From Rhodospirillum sp047263945 (GTDB taxonomy: Bacteria; Pseudomonadota; Alphaproteobacteria; Rhodospirillales; Rhodospirillaceae): DNA of 64,000 nucleotides. A program made the translations under genes and the position numbers. Where the stretch lies: the NCBI RefSeq assembly GCF_047263945.1, contig NZ_JBLAVB010000003.1:595499-659498 (forward strand). The letters are read 5' to 3'. The notes beneath the pieces were generated by a model. It was not told the DNA's origin. It made no database searches and saw only the letters and a program-made list of their open reading frames with translations. Each line of letters opens with the position of its first letter. Within the stretch, counting starts at the first letter, position 1. Shown here piece by piece: positions 7,944 through 16,323 of this stretch.

Positions 7944-9014
7944 ATGGCCGACGAGGACAAGGACTCAAAGACAGAGGACCCGACGGCGAAAAAGCTGGCG
8001 AAGACTCGGGAAGAGGGGCAGGTCGCCCAGTCGCAGGAGGTCAAAAGCTTCGCCTTGCTGGCTGGCGCTCTGGTCATCGTGGCCATTCTGTCCCCCTGGA
8101 TCACCGACCGGATTGCGCTACTGAGTATCACCTTCCTGGATCGTCCCCATATGTTCCATCTGGATGCGGAGGGGTTGCGGGATCTATTGTCGGCGCTCTT
8201 GTTGAAAGTGGGCTTCCTGATGATTCTGCCCTTGGGGCTGCTCGTCCTGCTCGCGATACTGTCCTGTGTGGGGCAATTCGGCTTTCTCTGGGCACCCAAG
8301 CGGATGGCACCGAAGCTGAACAAAATCAGTCCCATCGGTGGGTTGAAGAAGTTGTTTTCCATCCGCACGGTGATGGAGGGGGCAAAGAGCATCGTCAAGA
8401 TGGGCCTGGTGTTGGCCGTGGTCTATGTGCTTTTGGCTCCCCGCCTGTCGAACCCCGAGCGGTTCATGGACCAGGATATGGCCGTGACGCTGGTTGAACT
8501 GCACGAGCTGTTGATCCTGCTTCTCGTGGCGGTGGTGGTGATCGTGGCGGCCATCGCAGCGGCTGACTTTACCTTCCAGACATACAAGCACAACGAAGAC
8601 CAGAAAATGACGAAGCAGGAGGTCAAGGACGAGCATAAAAATACCGAGGGCGACCCCCAGATCAAAAGCAAAATCCGCCAATTGCGGATGCAACGGTCCC
8701 GGGAGCGGATGATGGCCAAGGTGCCCGAGGCCAGCGTCGTGGTGACAAACCCGACCCACTTCGCCGTCGCTCTGAAATACGATATGGAAACCATGTCTGC
8801 CCCGGTCCTGGTGGCCAAGGGGCAGGACTTCATCGCCCTGAAAATCCGTGAAATCGCCGAGGACAACGAAGTGCCCATCGTTGAAAATCCGCCCCTGGCC
8901 CGAGGCCTGTATGCCGCAGTCGAAATCGACCATGAAATCCCTGCAGAGCACTATAAGGCTGTTGCCGAGGTCATCGGTTACGTGATGCGCCTGAAAAAGA
9001 CCACCAAACGATGA
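7944..9014 (+). CDS. flhB: flagellar export switch protein FlhB
   Basis: Inner-membrane protein that controls substrate switching of the flagellar export apparatus. The 356-residue product has the family N-terminus DSKTEDPTAKKLAKTREEGQVAQSQEV, four membrane helices (about residues 30-215), the linker with TKQEVKDEHKNTEGDPQIK, and the autocleavage motif NPTH at residues 269-272. The C-terminal IAEDNEVPIVENPPLARGLY block is intact, so it should be functional. The last bases overlap cckA (ATGA at 9011-9014). Confidence 0.97.
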   Translation: MADEDKDSKTEDPTAKKLAKTREEGQVAQSQEVKSFALLAGALVIVAILSPWITDRIALLSITFLDRPHMFHLDAEGLRDLLSALLLKVGFLMILPLGLLVLLAILSCVGQFGFLWAPKRMAPKLNKISPIGGLKKLFSIRTVMEGAKSIVKMGLVLAVVYVLLAPRLSNPERFMDQDMAVTLVELHELLILLLVAVVVIVAAIAAADFTFQTYKHNEDQKMTKQEVKDEHKNTEGDPQIKSKIRQLRMQRSRERMMAKVPEASVVVTNPTHFAVALKYDMETMSAPVLVAKGQDFIALKIREIAEDNEVPIVENPPLARGLYAAVEIDHEIPAEHYKAVAEVIGYVMRLKKTTKR

Positions 9015-11569
9015 ATGACAGGAGACGGGCCGCAGGACCCGGCAAAGGACTTGCCACAGGATTTGACAGTGGCGGGATGGACGGTCTCCCCTTATGGGGG
9101 AGCGTTCTGGGCACGGGCATTGCGCTGGGGGGGGGCTTTGGGACCCTGCTGGGCGTGGGGCCGCTGGCTGGGGGCTGTGCGGTCCTGGGCAGTCTGCTCG
9201 CCTTGGCATCCCTGGGAGGACTGCGCCAAAGAAACCTCCGCCTGATAGAAGATGCGGCGCGGGGCCGTGCGGCTGCGGCCCTGCTTGACGCCGAAGATGG
9301 CCCCCGACTATTGGGAGGACCCGAAGAGGGACGGGTTTTGCACGCCAATACCCAGGCGGTGAGTCAATGGGGAGAAGGGGAGCCCCTGGAGCACCTCCGC
9401 CGTCGGCTGCATGGCGATATGATGGCTGCGGATGCCCTGGAACGGCTGGAGGAAGCGGCCCGCCAAGGCTTGAAGGAGGAGGTGGATCTTCCCTTGAGGG
9501 AGGAGGGACTGGGGGCCTTCAGCGAGCCGGAGTGGGCGCGCGTCATGGTCATGCCGGGCCCCGAGACAGGCACCCGCATGTGGTTCAGCCGGGACGTGAC
9601 GGCGCGCCGGGCCATTGACGAGGTCCTGCTGCGCGAGCGGGAAGAGCTGGCGGATTTCCTCTATTTTCTACCCGCCGGGCTCTATTCTGTCGATAGCGAG
9701 GGGCGGCTGCGCTACGTCAATCAGGTGCTCGCGCAATGGCTGGGGCGGACGGCCGAGACGATGGTTGGCATGGATTTGGGGGAGATGGTCGACGGACAGA
9801 TTCCTGCCCTCGACGGGGCCTGGGAGGGGCGGCTGCGCTTCCTTCCCCTGGACGATCCCCCCTTTGACGCGGAGGTTCGCCAGGCCACTTTCGACGATGC
9901 CGGGCATTTGCGAACCCGGTCGGTGGTTACCCGCTTGCCCGAGGTCATACCCCGGGCCGGGGAAGGGGAGGGCGGTTGGACCCGCCGTCGCCCCTGGCTA
10001 TTTGACGGTGCCCCCGTAGGCATTGCCCTGCTGGATCCGGAAGGGGCGATTACCGATTGCAACGCCTCTTTCCTGGCTATGGTCGGATCGGATCGGTCCG
10101 AGGTGCTCGATAGCCCCTTTTCTGGATTGGTCGCCGTTTCGGACCGGGCCGATCTGGTCCGATTGGTGTCCCGGGTGGGCTCCGGAGCCTTGGACGGTGC
10201 ACGCGCGGACTTGCGGCTGACCGTTGCCCAGGGGGAGGAAACCCGGGAGGTGGCGGTTGGGGTCTTCCTTTCGCCCATGACCGGTGCCGGTTCCGCGGCC
10301 CGGATGGGAGAGCCCCCAGACGGGGTTGTCGCCCATCTGATTGACACCACGGAACAAAAGAACTTGGAACAGCAATTCGCTCAAGCGCAGAAGATGCAGG
10401 CCATGGGGCAACTGGCCGGTGGGGTGGCGCACGATTTCAACAATCTTTTGACAGCCATGATTGGCTTTTCGGACTTGCTGCTGCAACGCCACGGCATTGG
10501 GGATCCCAGCTTTGCCGATATCATGCAGATCAAGCAGAACGCCAATCGGGCGGCCAATCTGGTGCGGCAGTTGCTGGCCTTTTCCCGGCGCCAGCCCCTG
10601 CGTCCGCGCTTGTTGTCGGTGACCGATGGATTGTCGGAACTCTCCCACCTGCTGCGCCGCCTGCTGGGTGAGCGGGTGACCCTCAAGATGCTTCACAGTC
10701 AGGAGCCGGGGCATATCAAGGTGGATCCGGGTCAGTTCGATCAGGTGATCATCAACCTGGCTGTCAACGCCCGGGACGCCATGCCGGAGGGGGGAACGGT
10801 GACGATTTCCACCCATCGGGAAATTGTCGACGGGACGGGGCGGAAAGGGGTGAACTCTGTCCCATCCGGAGACTATGTGGTTATTGATGTGACCGATACA
10901 GGCATGGGGATCAGCCGGGAGAATCTCGCCCGCTTGTTCGAGCCCTTTTTCACCACCAAATCCGAGGGCACCGCAGGGGCCGGCACGGGCCTGGGATTGT
11001 CTACCGTATATGGAATCGTCCGCCAGACCGAAGGGTATATTTTTGTGGATTCCGCCCAGGGGGAGGGCGCGACCTTCACCATCTACCTGCCGCGCCACGA
11101 ACCGCCGCCGGATGGTGTTGCACCGGCGGCAGGCAGTGACGCCCTGGCGACAGGACCGACGAAGGAGGGGGGAGGCAAGGCCGAGGAGGATGTCCGCGAC
11201 CTGTCGGGCAAGGAGACCATCCTGCTGGTGGAGGACGAGGACGCCGTCCGGATCTTCGGCGCCCGTGCCCTACGCAACAAGGGCTATACGGTGCTGGAGG
11301 CTCGCAGTGGTGAAGGTGCCATGGAGGTTTTGGAAACCGGACAGGGGATCGATCTGCTGATCACCGATATGGTCATGCCCGGCATGGACGGGGCTAAACT
11401 CTCCGTCAAAGCCAGGGAGAACCGTCCCGGCTTGCGGATTATTTTGATCTCCGGCTACTCGGAGGACGTGATCAAGGGGGATATCGTCGACCAGCCCGAC
11501 ACCCATTTCCTGCCAAAACCTTTCAGCCTCAAGGCCCTGGCTGAAAAGGTGCGGGAGGTTTTGAATTAG
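9011..11569 (+). CDS. cckA: cell-cycle hybrid histidine kinase CckA
   Basis: Hybrid kinase/phosphatase at the top of the CckA-ChpT-CtrA phosphorelay that controls cell cycle and flagellar genes in alphaproteobacteria. In order: two short membrane helices (about residues 27-72), PAS-like regions (about 205-300 and 330-450), HisKA with His474 in GGVAHDFNNLL, an HATPase domain (NLAVNARDAMPEGG; GTGLGLSTVYGI) and a C-terminal receiver with Asp786 in LLITDMVMPGMDG. The stretch QKMQAMGQLAGGVAHDFNN and FADIMQIKQNANRAANLV are CckA hallmarks. The ATG overlaps the flhB stop, so expression is coupled to the flagellar gene. A run of nine G at 9127-9135 lies in the first membrane helix. Confidence 0.92.
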   Translation: MNDRRRAAGPGKGLATGFDSGGMDGLPLWGSVLGTGIALGGGFGTLLGVGPLAGGCAVLGSLLALASLGGLRQRNLRLIEDAARGRAAAALLDAEDGPRLLGGPEEGRVLHANTQAVSQWGEGEPLEHLRRRLHGDMMAADALERLEEAARQGLKEEVDLPLREEGLGAFSEPEWARVMVMPGPETGTRMWFSRDVTARRAIDEVLLREREELADFLYFLPAGLYSVDSEGRLRYVNQVLAQWLGRTAETMVGMDLGEMVDGQIPALDGAWEGRLRFLPLDDPPFDAEVRQATFDDAGHLRTRSVVTRLPEVIPRAGEGEGGWTRRRPWLFDGAPVGIALLDPEGAITDCNASFLAMVGSDRSEVLDSPFSGLVAVSDRADLVRLVSRVGSGALDGARADLRLTVAQGEETREVAVGVFLSPMTGAGSAARMGEPPDGVVAHLIDTTEQKNLEQQFAQAQKMQAMGQLAGGVAHDFNNLLTAMIGFSDLLLQRHGIGDPSFADIMQIKQNANRAANLVRQLLAFSRRQPLRPRLLSVTDGLSELSHLLRRLLGERVTLKMLHSQEPGHIKVDPGQFDQVIINLAVNARDAMPEGGTVTISTHREIVDGTGRKGVNSVPSGDYVVIDVTDTGMGISRENLARLFEPFFTTKSEGTAGAGTGLGLSTVYGIVRQTEGYIFVDSAQGEGATFTIYLPRHEPPPDGVAPAAGSDALATGPTKEGGGKAEEDVRDLSGKETILLVEDEDAVRIFGARALRNKGYTVLEARSGEGAMEVLETGQGIDLLITDMVMPGMDGAKLSVKARENRPGLRIILISGYSEDVIKGDIVDQPDTHFLPKPFSLKALAEKVREVLN

Positions 11570-11595
11570 AGCCGGATTGCGACCTTGAGTCGTGA

Positions 11596-11710
11596 CACGC
11601 TACACGAGAGGGGGTGTTTTCCAGTCACGGGGCTTTGCCCCGTCCCCCACTGGGGCCGAAAGGCCCCAGACTCCAAGCCTAAAAAACACGAGACACTGTC
11701 GTGTCCCGTG
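11596..11710. repeat. R1 element (short form, reverse orientation)
   Basis: 115 bp bounded by CACGCTACACGAGAG and CTGTCGTGTCCCGTG (complement CACGGGACACGACAG). The interior has CACGGGGCTTTGCCCCGT and GGGGCCGAAAGGCCCC hairpins. It is the shortest copy, without the tandem 33-bp unit. GATGCTCTAG just right of it (11729-11738) resembles the right end of P1, suggesting R1 went into a P1 palindrome. Confidence 0.8.
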
Positions 11711-11741
11711 GATCCATAAATCAGGCGAGATGCTCTAGAAT

Positions 11742-11803
11742 GAGAGTCTCTTCGAGATCCAGTTTGGTCGCGAAGCGACCCAACTGGATCTCGGAGCACT
11801 CTA
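11742..11803. repeat. P3 palindrome overlapping the ribH stop
   Basis: GAGAGTCTCTTCGAGATCC...GGATCTCGGAGCACTCT with the central GGTCGCGAAGCGACC. The CTAG at its right edge contains the TAG stop of ribH (11801-11803 on minus). It may double as a 3' hairpin for ribH mRNA. Confidence 0.8.
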
Positions 11804-12235
11804 GGCTGCCATACTGGCGCGGACCCTTTGGACCTGGAGGGCCGCTTCCGCCGCCTCCCGGCCCTTGATCACGAAATGCTCCCGATAGATGGCCTTGTGG
11901 TGTTCGGTTTCCTGGTAGTGGTGCGGTGTCAGGGAGACGGATAGCACAGGAACGCCGCTGTCCAGGCTGGCTCGCATCAGGCCATCGACAACGGCCTGGG
12001 CCACGAAATCGTGGCGGTAGATGCCGCCGTCAACCACGAGCGCCGCAGCCACCACGGCGCCGTACCGGCCCGTTTGGGCGAGGTCCCGGGCGAGCAGGGG
12101 CATTTCGAAGGCTCCCGGCACGTCGAAGACTTCAATTTGGTGGTCGGGAATGAGTTGGGTGAACCCCACCAAGGCCTGGTCAACAATGTCGTTGTGCCAA
12201 TTGGCCTTGATGAACGCATATTGGGTGTGTGTCAT
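11801..12235 (-). CDS. ribH: 6,7-dimethyl-8-ribityllumazine synthase (type II-like)
   Basis: Condenses 5-amino-6-ribitylaminouracil with dihydroxybutanone phosphate to the riboflavin precursor lumazine. The 144-residue product starts MTHTQYAFIKANWH, with motifs VPGAFEMPLLA and LVVDGGIYRHDFVA, and resembles the RibH2 class of alphaproteobacteria rather than the icosahedral class; the class call is from sequence style only. The ATG at 12235 has AAAGGAGATCACC upstream. An FMN riboswitch lies about 90 bp upstream on the same strand. No other riboflavin gene is present nearby. Confidence 0.92.
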   Translation of the reverse strand: MTHTQYAFIKANWHNDIVDQALVGFTQLIPDHQIEVFDVPGAFEMPLLARDLAQTGRYGAVVAAALVVDGGIYRHDFVAQAVVDGLMRASLDSGVPVLSVSLTPHHYQETEHHKAIYREHFVIKGREAAEAALQVQRVRASMAA

Positions 12236-12287
12236 GGTGATCTCCTTTCGGGTTGGACACGGCACCCAAGGCGATCACACGCAAATA

Positions 12288-12319
12288 CCTCCGCCCCGCA
12301 CCATGGTCATGGGCGGGGA
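12288..12319 (-). promoter_or_regulatory. possible riboswitch expression-platform hairpin
   Basis: CCGCCCC (12291-12297) faces GGGCGGGG (12311-12318) between the FMN aptamer and the ribH start. On the minus strand this forms a GC-rich hairpin that could terminate transcription or compete with an anti-terminator. No strong T-run is seen, so control by premature termination or Rho is undecided. Confidence 0.4.
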
Positions 12320-12326
12320 GGTTGCG

Positions 12327-12488
12327 CGTTCTCTTCCATCCGGACTGTAACCGTCGGCTCAGGCCTCTCACCTGATCTGCTTGACCCTTTCCCTTTGGGG
12401 ATTCCCTTTGAAAAGGCGCTCGCGGGCTCGCGGATTTCGCCGCATACCGCCGGTGGGGACTTTCACCCCGCCCTGAGAACGAAGACAC
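12327..12488 (-). promoter_or_regulatory. FMN riboswitch (RFN element)
   Basis: Read on minus, the conserved RFN blocks occur in order: CGGGGTGAAAGTCCCC, CACCGGCGGTA, a variable GC-rich arm (GAGCCCGCGAGCG region), then GACGGTTACAGTCCGGATG and closing bases near GAAGAGAACGCG. This matches the FMN aptamer of riboflavin genes. Binding of FMN is expected to reduce ribH expression. Confidence 0.95.
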
Positions 12489-12548
12489 TATTTCCGTTTT
12501 CCGCCGCCTTGGCAAGGAGGGGAATACGCATAGGGGTGCCCCCGAACC

Positions 12549-12707
12549 CGCATTTTTTTAGCCTGGGGTCTGGGGCCCTTCGGCCAATACATGTCCGGGG
12601 TCTGGGGCCTTTCGGCCAATACATGTCCGGGGTCTGGGGCCTTTCGGCCCCAGTGGGGGAAGGGGCAAAGCTCCGTGAAGGGAAAACCCCCACTGTTGTG
12701 TACAGTG
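12549..12707. repeat. R1 element with tandem 33-bp units
   Basis: The right terminus CTGTTGTGTACAGTG (12693-12707) is clear; the left terminus is decayed. The interior has GGGGTCTGGGGCC-TTCGGCCAATACATGTCC repeated twice, then a third partial copy running into CAGTGGGGG and a GGGGCAAAGCTCC hairpin. It lies between the FMN riboswitch and the end of the HDAC-like gene. Confidence 0.7.
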
Positions 12708-12734
12708 GGAGGGGGCTACCCGCGCCGCGTGGTA

Positions 12735-13769
12735 TTATGCTCCCTCAAACCCATTCAGCACAGCAACGACGTTTTGCCCCAGCTCCGCCGTGGCGTAGCC
12801 GCCTTCCTGGATGATCGCGGTGGGCAGGTTGAGGCTTGCCAAGCGGCCACCGATTCGGGGGAAAGCTGTGGCGGGAAGAAGGAAACTTGAGAGGGGATCC
12901 CCTTCCCAAGTGTCCACGCCGAGAGAGACCACAATGGCGTCAGCCCCAAACGCCTGGACTCGCTTGAGCAGGTGGTTCAGAGCGGCCATCCAGGTGGTTT
13001 CGCCCGTGCCCTCGGGCAGGGGCAGGTTCAAGGTTGTGCCCTCTCCGTCCCCTTGGCCGATCTCGTCGGCGTAGCCCATGAAGTAGGGGAAGCCGAAACT
13101 GGGATCGGCGTGTAGGGAGCCGAAAAAGACGTCCGAGCGGTCATAAAACAGCGCCTGGGTGCCGTTGCCATGGTGGTAGTCCACGTCGATGACGGCCACC
13201 CGGTCGGCCCCGTGATCCCTGAAGGACTGGGCGGCGATGGCCGCATTGTTCAGGTAACAATATCCCCCCATCAAGGCCGCTGCCGCGTGATGGCCCGGCG
13301 GACGACACAGCGCATAGGCCACCTGCTCGCCCCCTTGCACGGCCATGGCTGCGGAGAGCGCCACCATGGCGGACGCTTTCACCGCATCCCAAGTGCCCTG
13401 GGCGATGGGCGTGCCGGAATCGAAGTTGTACCAACCCAACAGGGCTTCGATGGATTGGGGCTTGCGGTGTCCCACGCCGGGCACCGGCCAAGCCGTGGGG
13501 TAGGCCGGCGCGTCGTCGTTCCCCTTGTTGGAAGCCCAAAGGCCCCAGGCCGTGCGGAGAAAATCCACGTAGTCCGTCGCATGCACCCGGGTCAAAGGGT
13601 CAAGGCCGTGATCTGCCGGGCATTCCGGTACTGGGAAACCTGCGGTCTCCAGTGCGGTCAGGATGCTCTCTACCCGGACGAGGCTTTCCCTATGGGGGAT
13701 TGCTTCGCCTCGACTGAATTCCATGGAGGGAGCGTGGGCGAGCTGGGTGGGGGAGTGGAAAACGCGCAT
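12735..13769 (-). CDS. histone deacetylase-superfamily protein, acetylpolyamine amidohydrolase-like
   Basis: Zn-dependent amidohydrolase of the arginase/HDAC fold, 344 residues. Bacterial members deacetylate acetylpolyamines or other acetyl-amines. Visible motifs are CRPPGHHA (the His pair of the charge relay), IDVDYHHGNGTQ and GVDTWEGDPL (metal ligands Asp, His, Asp), and LHADPSFGFP. The N-terminal MRVFHSPTQLAHAP and the insert around SNKGNDDAPAYPTAWPVPG fit acetylpolyamine amidohydrolases better than acetoin-type enzymes. The gene stands alone. Substrate is inferred only. Confidence 0.85.
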   Translation of the reverse strand: MRVFHSPTQLAHAPSMEFSRGEAIPHRESLVRVESILTALETAGFPVPECPADHGLDPLTRVHATDYVDFLRTAWGLWASNKGNDDAPAYPTAWPVPGVGHRKPQSIEALLGWYNFDSGTPIAQGTWDAVKASAMVALSAAMAVQGGEQVAYALCRPPGHHAAAALMGGYCYLNNAAIAAQSFRDHGADRVAVIDVDYHHGNGTQALFYDRSDVFFGSLHADPSFGFPYFMGYADEIGQGDGEGTTLNLPLPEGTGETTWMAALNHLLKRVQAFGADAIVVSLGVDTWEGDPLSSFLLPATAFPRIGGRLASLNLPTAIIQEGGYATAELGQNVVAVLNGFEGA

Positions 13770-14008
13770 GATCTATCCAAATAACAAATTTGTTGACGCG
13801 CCGGGAGATTGTCATGTTCCAGACGGTCGTTCAACGCGCTTTGGATCAAATGTCGCTTTGTGCACAAGACAAACGGCCTGATCGGGGAAGCAATAATCAC
13901 CTTGGAAGGATTGTCCGTTGGGAAGATACTGCGCTCATGGGGCAAGGAGTGGGTTTGCACGGGGGTGCAGACATGGCATCGGTCACTATCGTCGGGTAAG
14001 GAAAAGGT

Positions 14009-14794
14009 ATGAATGGACGTCTAGAGGACCGCGTTGCGCGCGAACGGGCAGCCCATGGTGAAGATGATGTCCTGGCCCGGTCCTATGTCTTGAAGAAGCG
14101 ATTTTCCCATATCCTTGTGACACCTGGCCTCAAGGAAATGGAGCGGGTCATTGAGAAGCTATCGTCCGGGATGCGAGGGTCTCGGGTGCTAGACTTTGGC
14201 TGTGGGAAGGGAGAGATGGTGCTGTCCTATCTCGCAGCAGGGGCACGGCAGGTGGACGGTATCGATATCTCTGCCACCTATGTTGCCGAGGCACAGGCCC
14301 GGTGTCAAAGCGCTGGACTTGAGAAGACCCGCTTCACCGTTCAAGTCATGGACGCACATGCCTTGGACTTTCCCGACGAGTCGTTCGACTGGGTCATGGG
14401 GCGGGGGATTCTGCACCATTTGGACCAGGAAAAGGCCGTGGCTGAAATCAGACGGGTGCTGAAACCGGGAGGGCAGGCCGTTTTCATGGAGCCGCTCGCG
14501 GACAATCCCTTGCTCAAGGTGTTTCGGTTTCTAACGCCCTCGGCCCGGACCGTGGACGAGCGACCGATAGGAAAGCAGGAAATGGCAATCTACACGCGGG
14601 CCTTCGAGAGTGAGTCCTATTTCTTCGGCCTCTTCCAGGCACCCGTCGCCATGGTTACCTCCCTGATCATTCCTTCCCGACCGGATAATGTCTTCTTACG
14701 CTGGGCCCATGGGGCTGAAGAGATCTTTCGGAAACGCGGCTGGCTGAACACCTGGCACCAGTACGTCCTGCTCGTTCTGCGGAAGCCAGCGTAA
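14009..14794 (+). CDS. class I SAM-dependent methyltransferase
   Basis: 261 residues with a Methyltransf_11-type core. Motif I is VLDFGCGKGEM (about residues 60-70), the acidic residue is in GIDIS, motif II is FDWVMGRGILHHLD, and LKPGGQAVFMEP is the post-II block. The C-terminal 90 residues, with several aromatic positions (ESYFFGLFQAP), probably form the substrate lid. The substrate is unknown. GTAAGGAAAAGG precedes the ATG. It is a single-gene unit, unrelated to the paralogous pair at 53.9-56 kb. Confidence 0.85.
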   Translation: MNGRLEDRVARERAAHGEDDVLARSYVLKKRFSHILVTPGLKEMERVIEKLSSGMRGSRVLDFGCGKGEMVLSYLAAGARQVDGIDISATYVAEAQARCQSAGLEKTRFTVQVMDAHALDFPDESFDWVMGRGILHHLDQEKAVAEIRRVLKPGGQAVFMEPLADNPLLKVFRFLTPSARTVDERPIGKQEMAIYTRAFESESYFFGLFQAPVAMVTSLIIPSRPDNVFLRWAHGAEEIFRKRGWLNTWHQYVLLVLRKPA

Positions 14795-14821
14795 CGGGGG
14801 GTGGAAACGGGGTCGTTGGGT

Positions 14822-15117
14822 TAGAGTGCCTTCGAGGCCAAGTTCACAGTACACCACAGTGTCTCGTCTTTTTTGGGCGATAGCCCAAGCCCATTTGGGG
14901 GCCAATGCCCCCAAACCCCCATTTCTCTTTTGTAAATATGAGCGCGGGGGGTCTGGGGTCTTTCGGCCAATACCTGTTCAGGGTCTGGGGCCTTTCGGCC
15001 AATACATGTTCAGAGTCTGGGGCCTTTCGGCCCCAGTGGGGGATGGGGCAAAGCCCCGTGACGCGGTGTCGTGTCCCCTGGCCAAGAAGTGGCCCAATTT
15101 GATCTCGGAGCACTCTA
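14822..15117. repeat. P3 palindrome split by an R1 element
   Basis: The left half of P3 (TTAGAGTGCCTTCGAGGCC, 14822-14840, then AAGTT) and the right half (GCCAAGAAGTGGCCC then GATCTCGGAGCACTCTAG, 15081-15117) are separated by an R1 copy at 14845-15080. Joining the flanks restores a P3-like palindrome. This is direct evidence that R1 inserted into P3. The right edge carries the TAG stop of the CoxE-like gene. Confidence 0.85.
14845..15080. repeat. R1 element, full length
   Basis: 236 bp from CACAGTACACCACAG to GTGTCGTGTCCCCTG. In order: TTGGGCGATAGCCCAA-like and TTTGGGGG-CCAATGCCCCCAAA hairpins, an AT-rich stretch, two tandem 33-bp units with GGGGCCTTTCGGCC, a GGCCTTTCGGCCCCAGTGG hairpin, and CGGGGCTTTGCCCC in complement. 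This is the best reference copy. Confidence 0.85.
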
Positions 15118-16308
15118 GCGCGTCAACTCCCCCATGGCCGAGTCCAGCCCCTTTAAGGTCAGGGGGAACATGCGGCCCTCCATGATCTCGCGGATCATGC
15201 CGATGGAATGGGTATAGTCCCAATGGCCTTCCGGAACGGGGTTGAGCCAAGCCGCCGAGGGCCAGGCCTCCAGCATCCGGACGAGCCACTGCTGTCCCGG
15301 CTCCGGGTTATAGTGCTCCACCGAGCCACCCGGATAGGCGATCTCGTAGGGGCTCATGGAGGCATCGCCGACAAACACCAACTTGTAATCCCGGGGATAG
15401 GTGTGGATGAGGTCCCAGGTGTCGATCCGCTCGGTGTGGCGGCGGCGGTTGTCTTTCCAAAGGCTTTCATAGACGCAATTGTGGAAGTAATAGAACTCCA
15501 GGTGCTTGAACTCGGCGCGGGCGGCGCTGAACAGCTCCTCGCAGATGCGCACATGGTCGTCCATGGAGCCGCCGATATCGAGGAACATCAAGACCTTGAC
15601 GGCATTGTGGCGCTCGGGCCGCATCTTGAGGTCCAGCAGCCCGCCCTGGTGGGCGGTGGAGCGGATGGTGCCATCCAGGTCCAGCTCCGTTTCCGCCCCG
15701 GAGCGGGCAAAGCGGCGGAGGCGGCGGAGGGCGACCTTGATGGTTCGGGTGCCGATCTCGACGTCTCCGTCCAGGTCCTTGAAGTCCCGCTTGTCCCAGA
15801 CTTTCACGGCTCGGCGGTGGCGGCTTTGGTGCTGGCCGATGCGAACGCCCTCGGGGTTGAAGCCATAGGCGCCGAAAGGAGAGGTTCCCGCCGTGCCGAT
15901 CCATTTGTTGCCCCCCTGGTGGCGGCCCTTCTGTTCCTCCAGCCGCTTGCGCAGGGTTTCCATCAGTTTGTCCCAGCCACCCAGGGACTCGACCAGCTTT
16001 TTGTCTTCCTCCGACAGGGTTTTCTCGGCGAGCTTCCGGAGCCACTCTTCGGGAATATCAACTGGGGAAACGCCCCCGTCCTGGGTGCTCTCGGTCGGCT
16101 CCAAGCCCTTGAAGACCTGACCGAAGACCCGGTCGAAGCGATCCAGATTCCGCTCGTCCTTGACCAGGGTCGCCCGGGAGAGGTGATAGAAATCCTCCAC
16201 CGAATAGGCGGCGACATTGGCCTCCATGGCCTCGAGCAGCATCAAATATTCGTTTAAGGTGACCGGGACCTTGGCCGCGCGCAGCTCCAGGAAAAGGGAG
16301 AGGAACAT
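15115..16308 (-). CDS. CoxE-like VWA-domain protein
   Basis: 397-residue soluble protein of the CoxE/VWA family that usually works with a MoxR AAA+ ATPase in metal-cofactor insertion or protein remodelling. The N-terminal region (ELRAAKVPVTLNEYLMLLEA) is typical. The C-terminal half carries a VWA domain with a MIDAS start DIGGSMDDH. The second half has KLVFVGDASMSPYEI. The MoxR partner ends 16 bp upstream of its start, so they form one operon. Clients are unknown. Confidence 0.85.
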   Translation of the reverse strand: MFLSLFLELRAAKVPVTLNEYLMLLEAMEANVAAYSVEDFYHLSRATLVKDERNLDRFDRVFGQVFKGLEPTESTQDGGVSPVDIPEEWLRKLAEKTLSEEDKKLVESLGGWDKLMETLRKRLEEQKGRHQGGNKWIGTAGTSPFGAYGFNPEGVRIGQHQSRHRRAVKVWDKRDFKDLDGDVEIGTRTIKVALRRLRRFARSGAETELDLDGTIRSTAHQGGLLDLKMRPERHNAVKVLMFLDIGGSMDDHVRICEELFSAARAEFKHLEFYYFHNCVYESLWKDNRRRHTERIDTWDLIHTYPRDYKLVFVGDASMSPYEIAYPGGSVEHYNPEPGQQWLVRMLEAWPSAAWLNPVPEGHWDYTHSIGMIREIMEGRMFPLTLKGLDSAMGELTR

Positions 16309-16323
16309 GGTCTGATCCGTTCC

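Noticed and set aside
12559..12652. Tandem 33-bp repeats as a CRISPR array
   Set aside because: The units are directly adjacent without unique spacers, lie inside R1 elements and vary from none to two full units. No cas gene is present.
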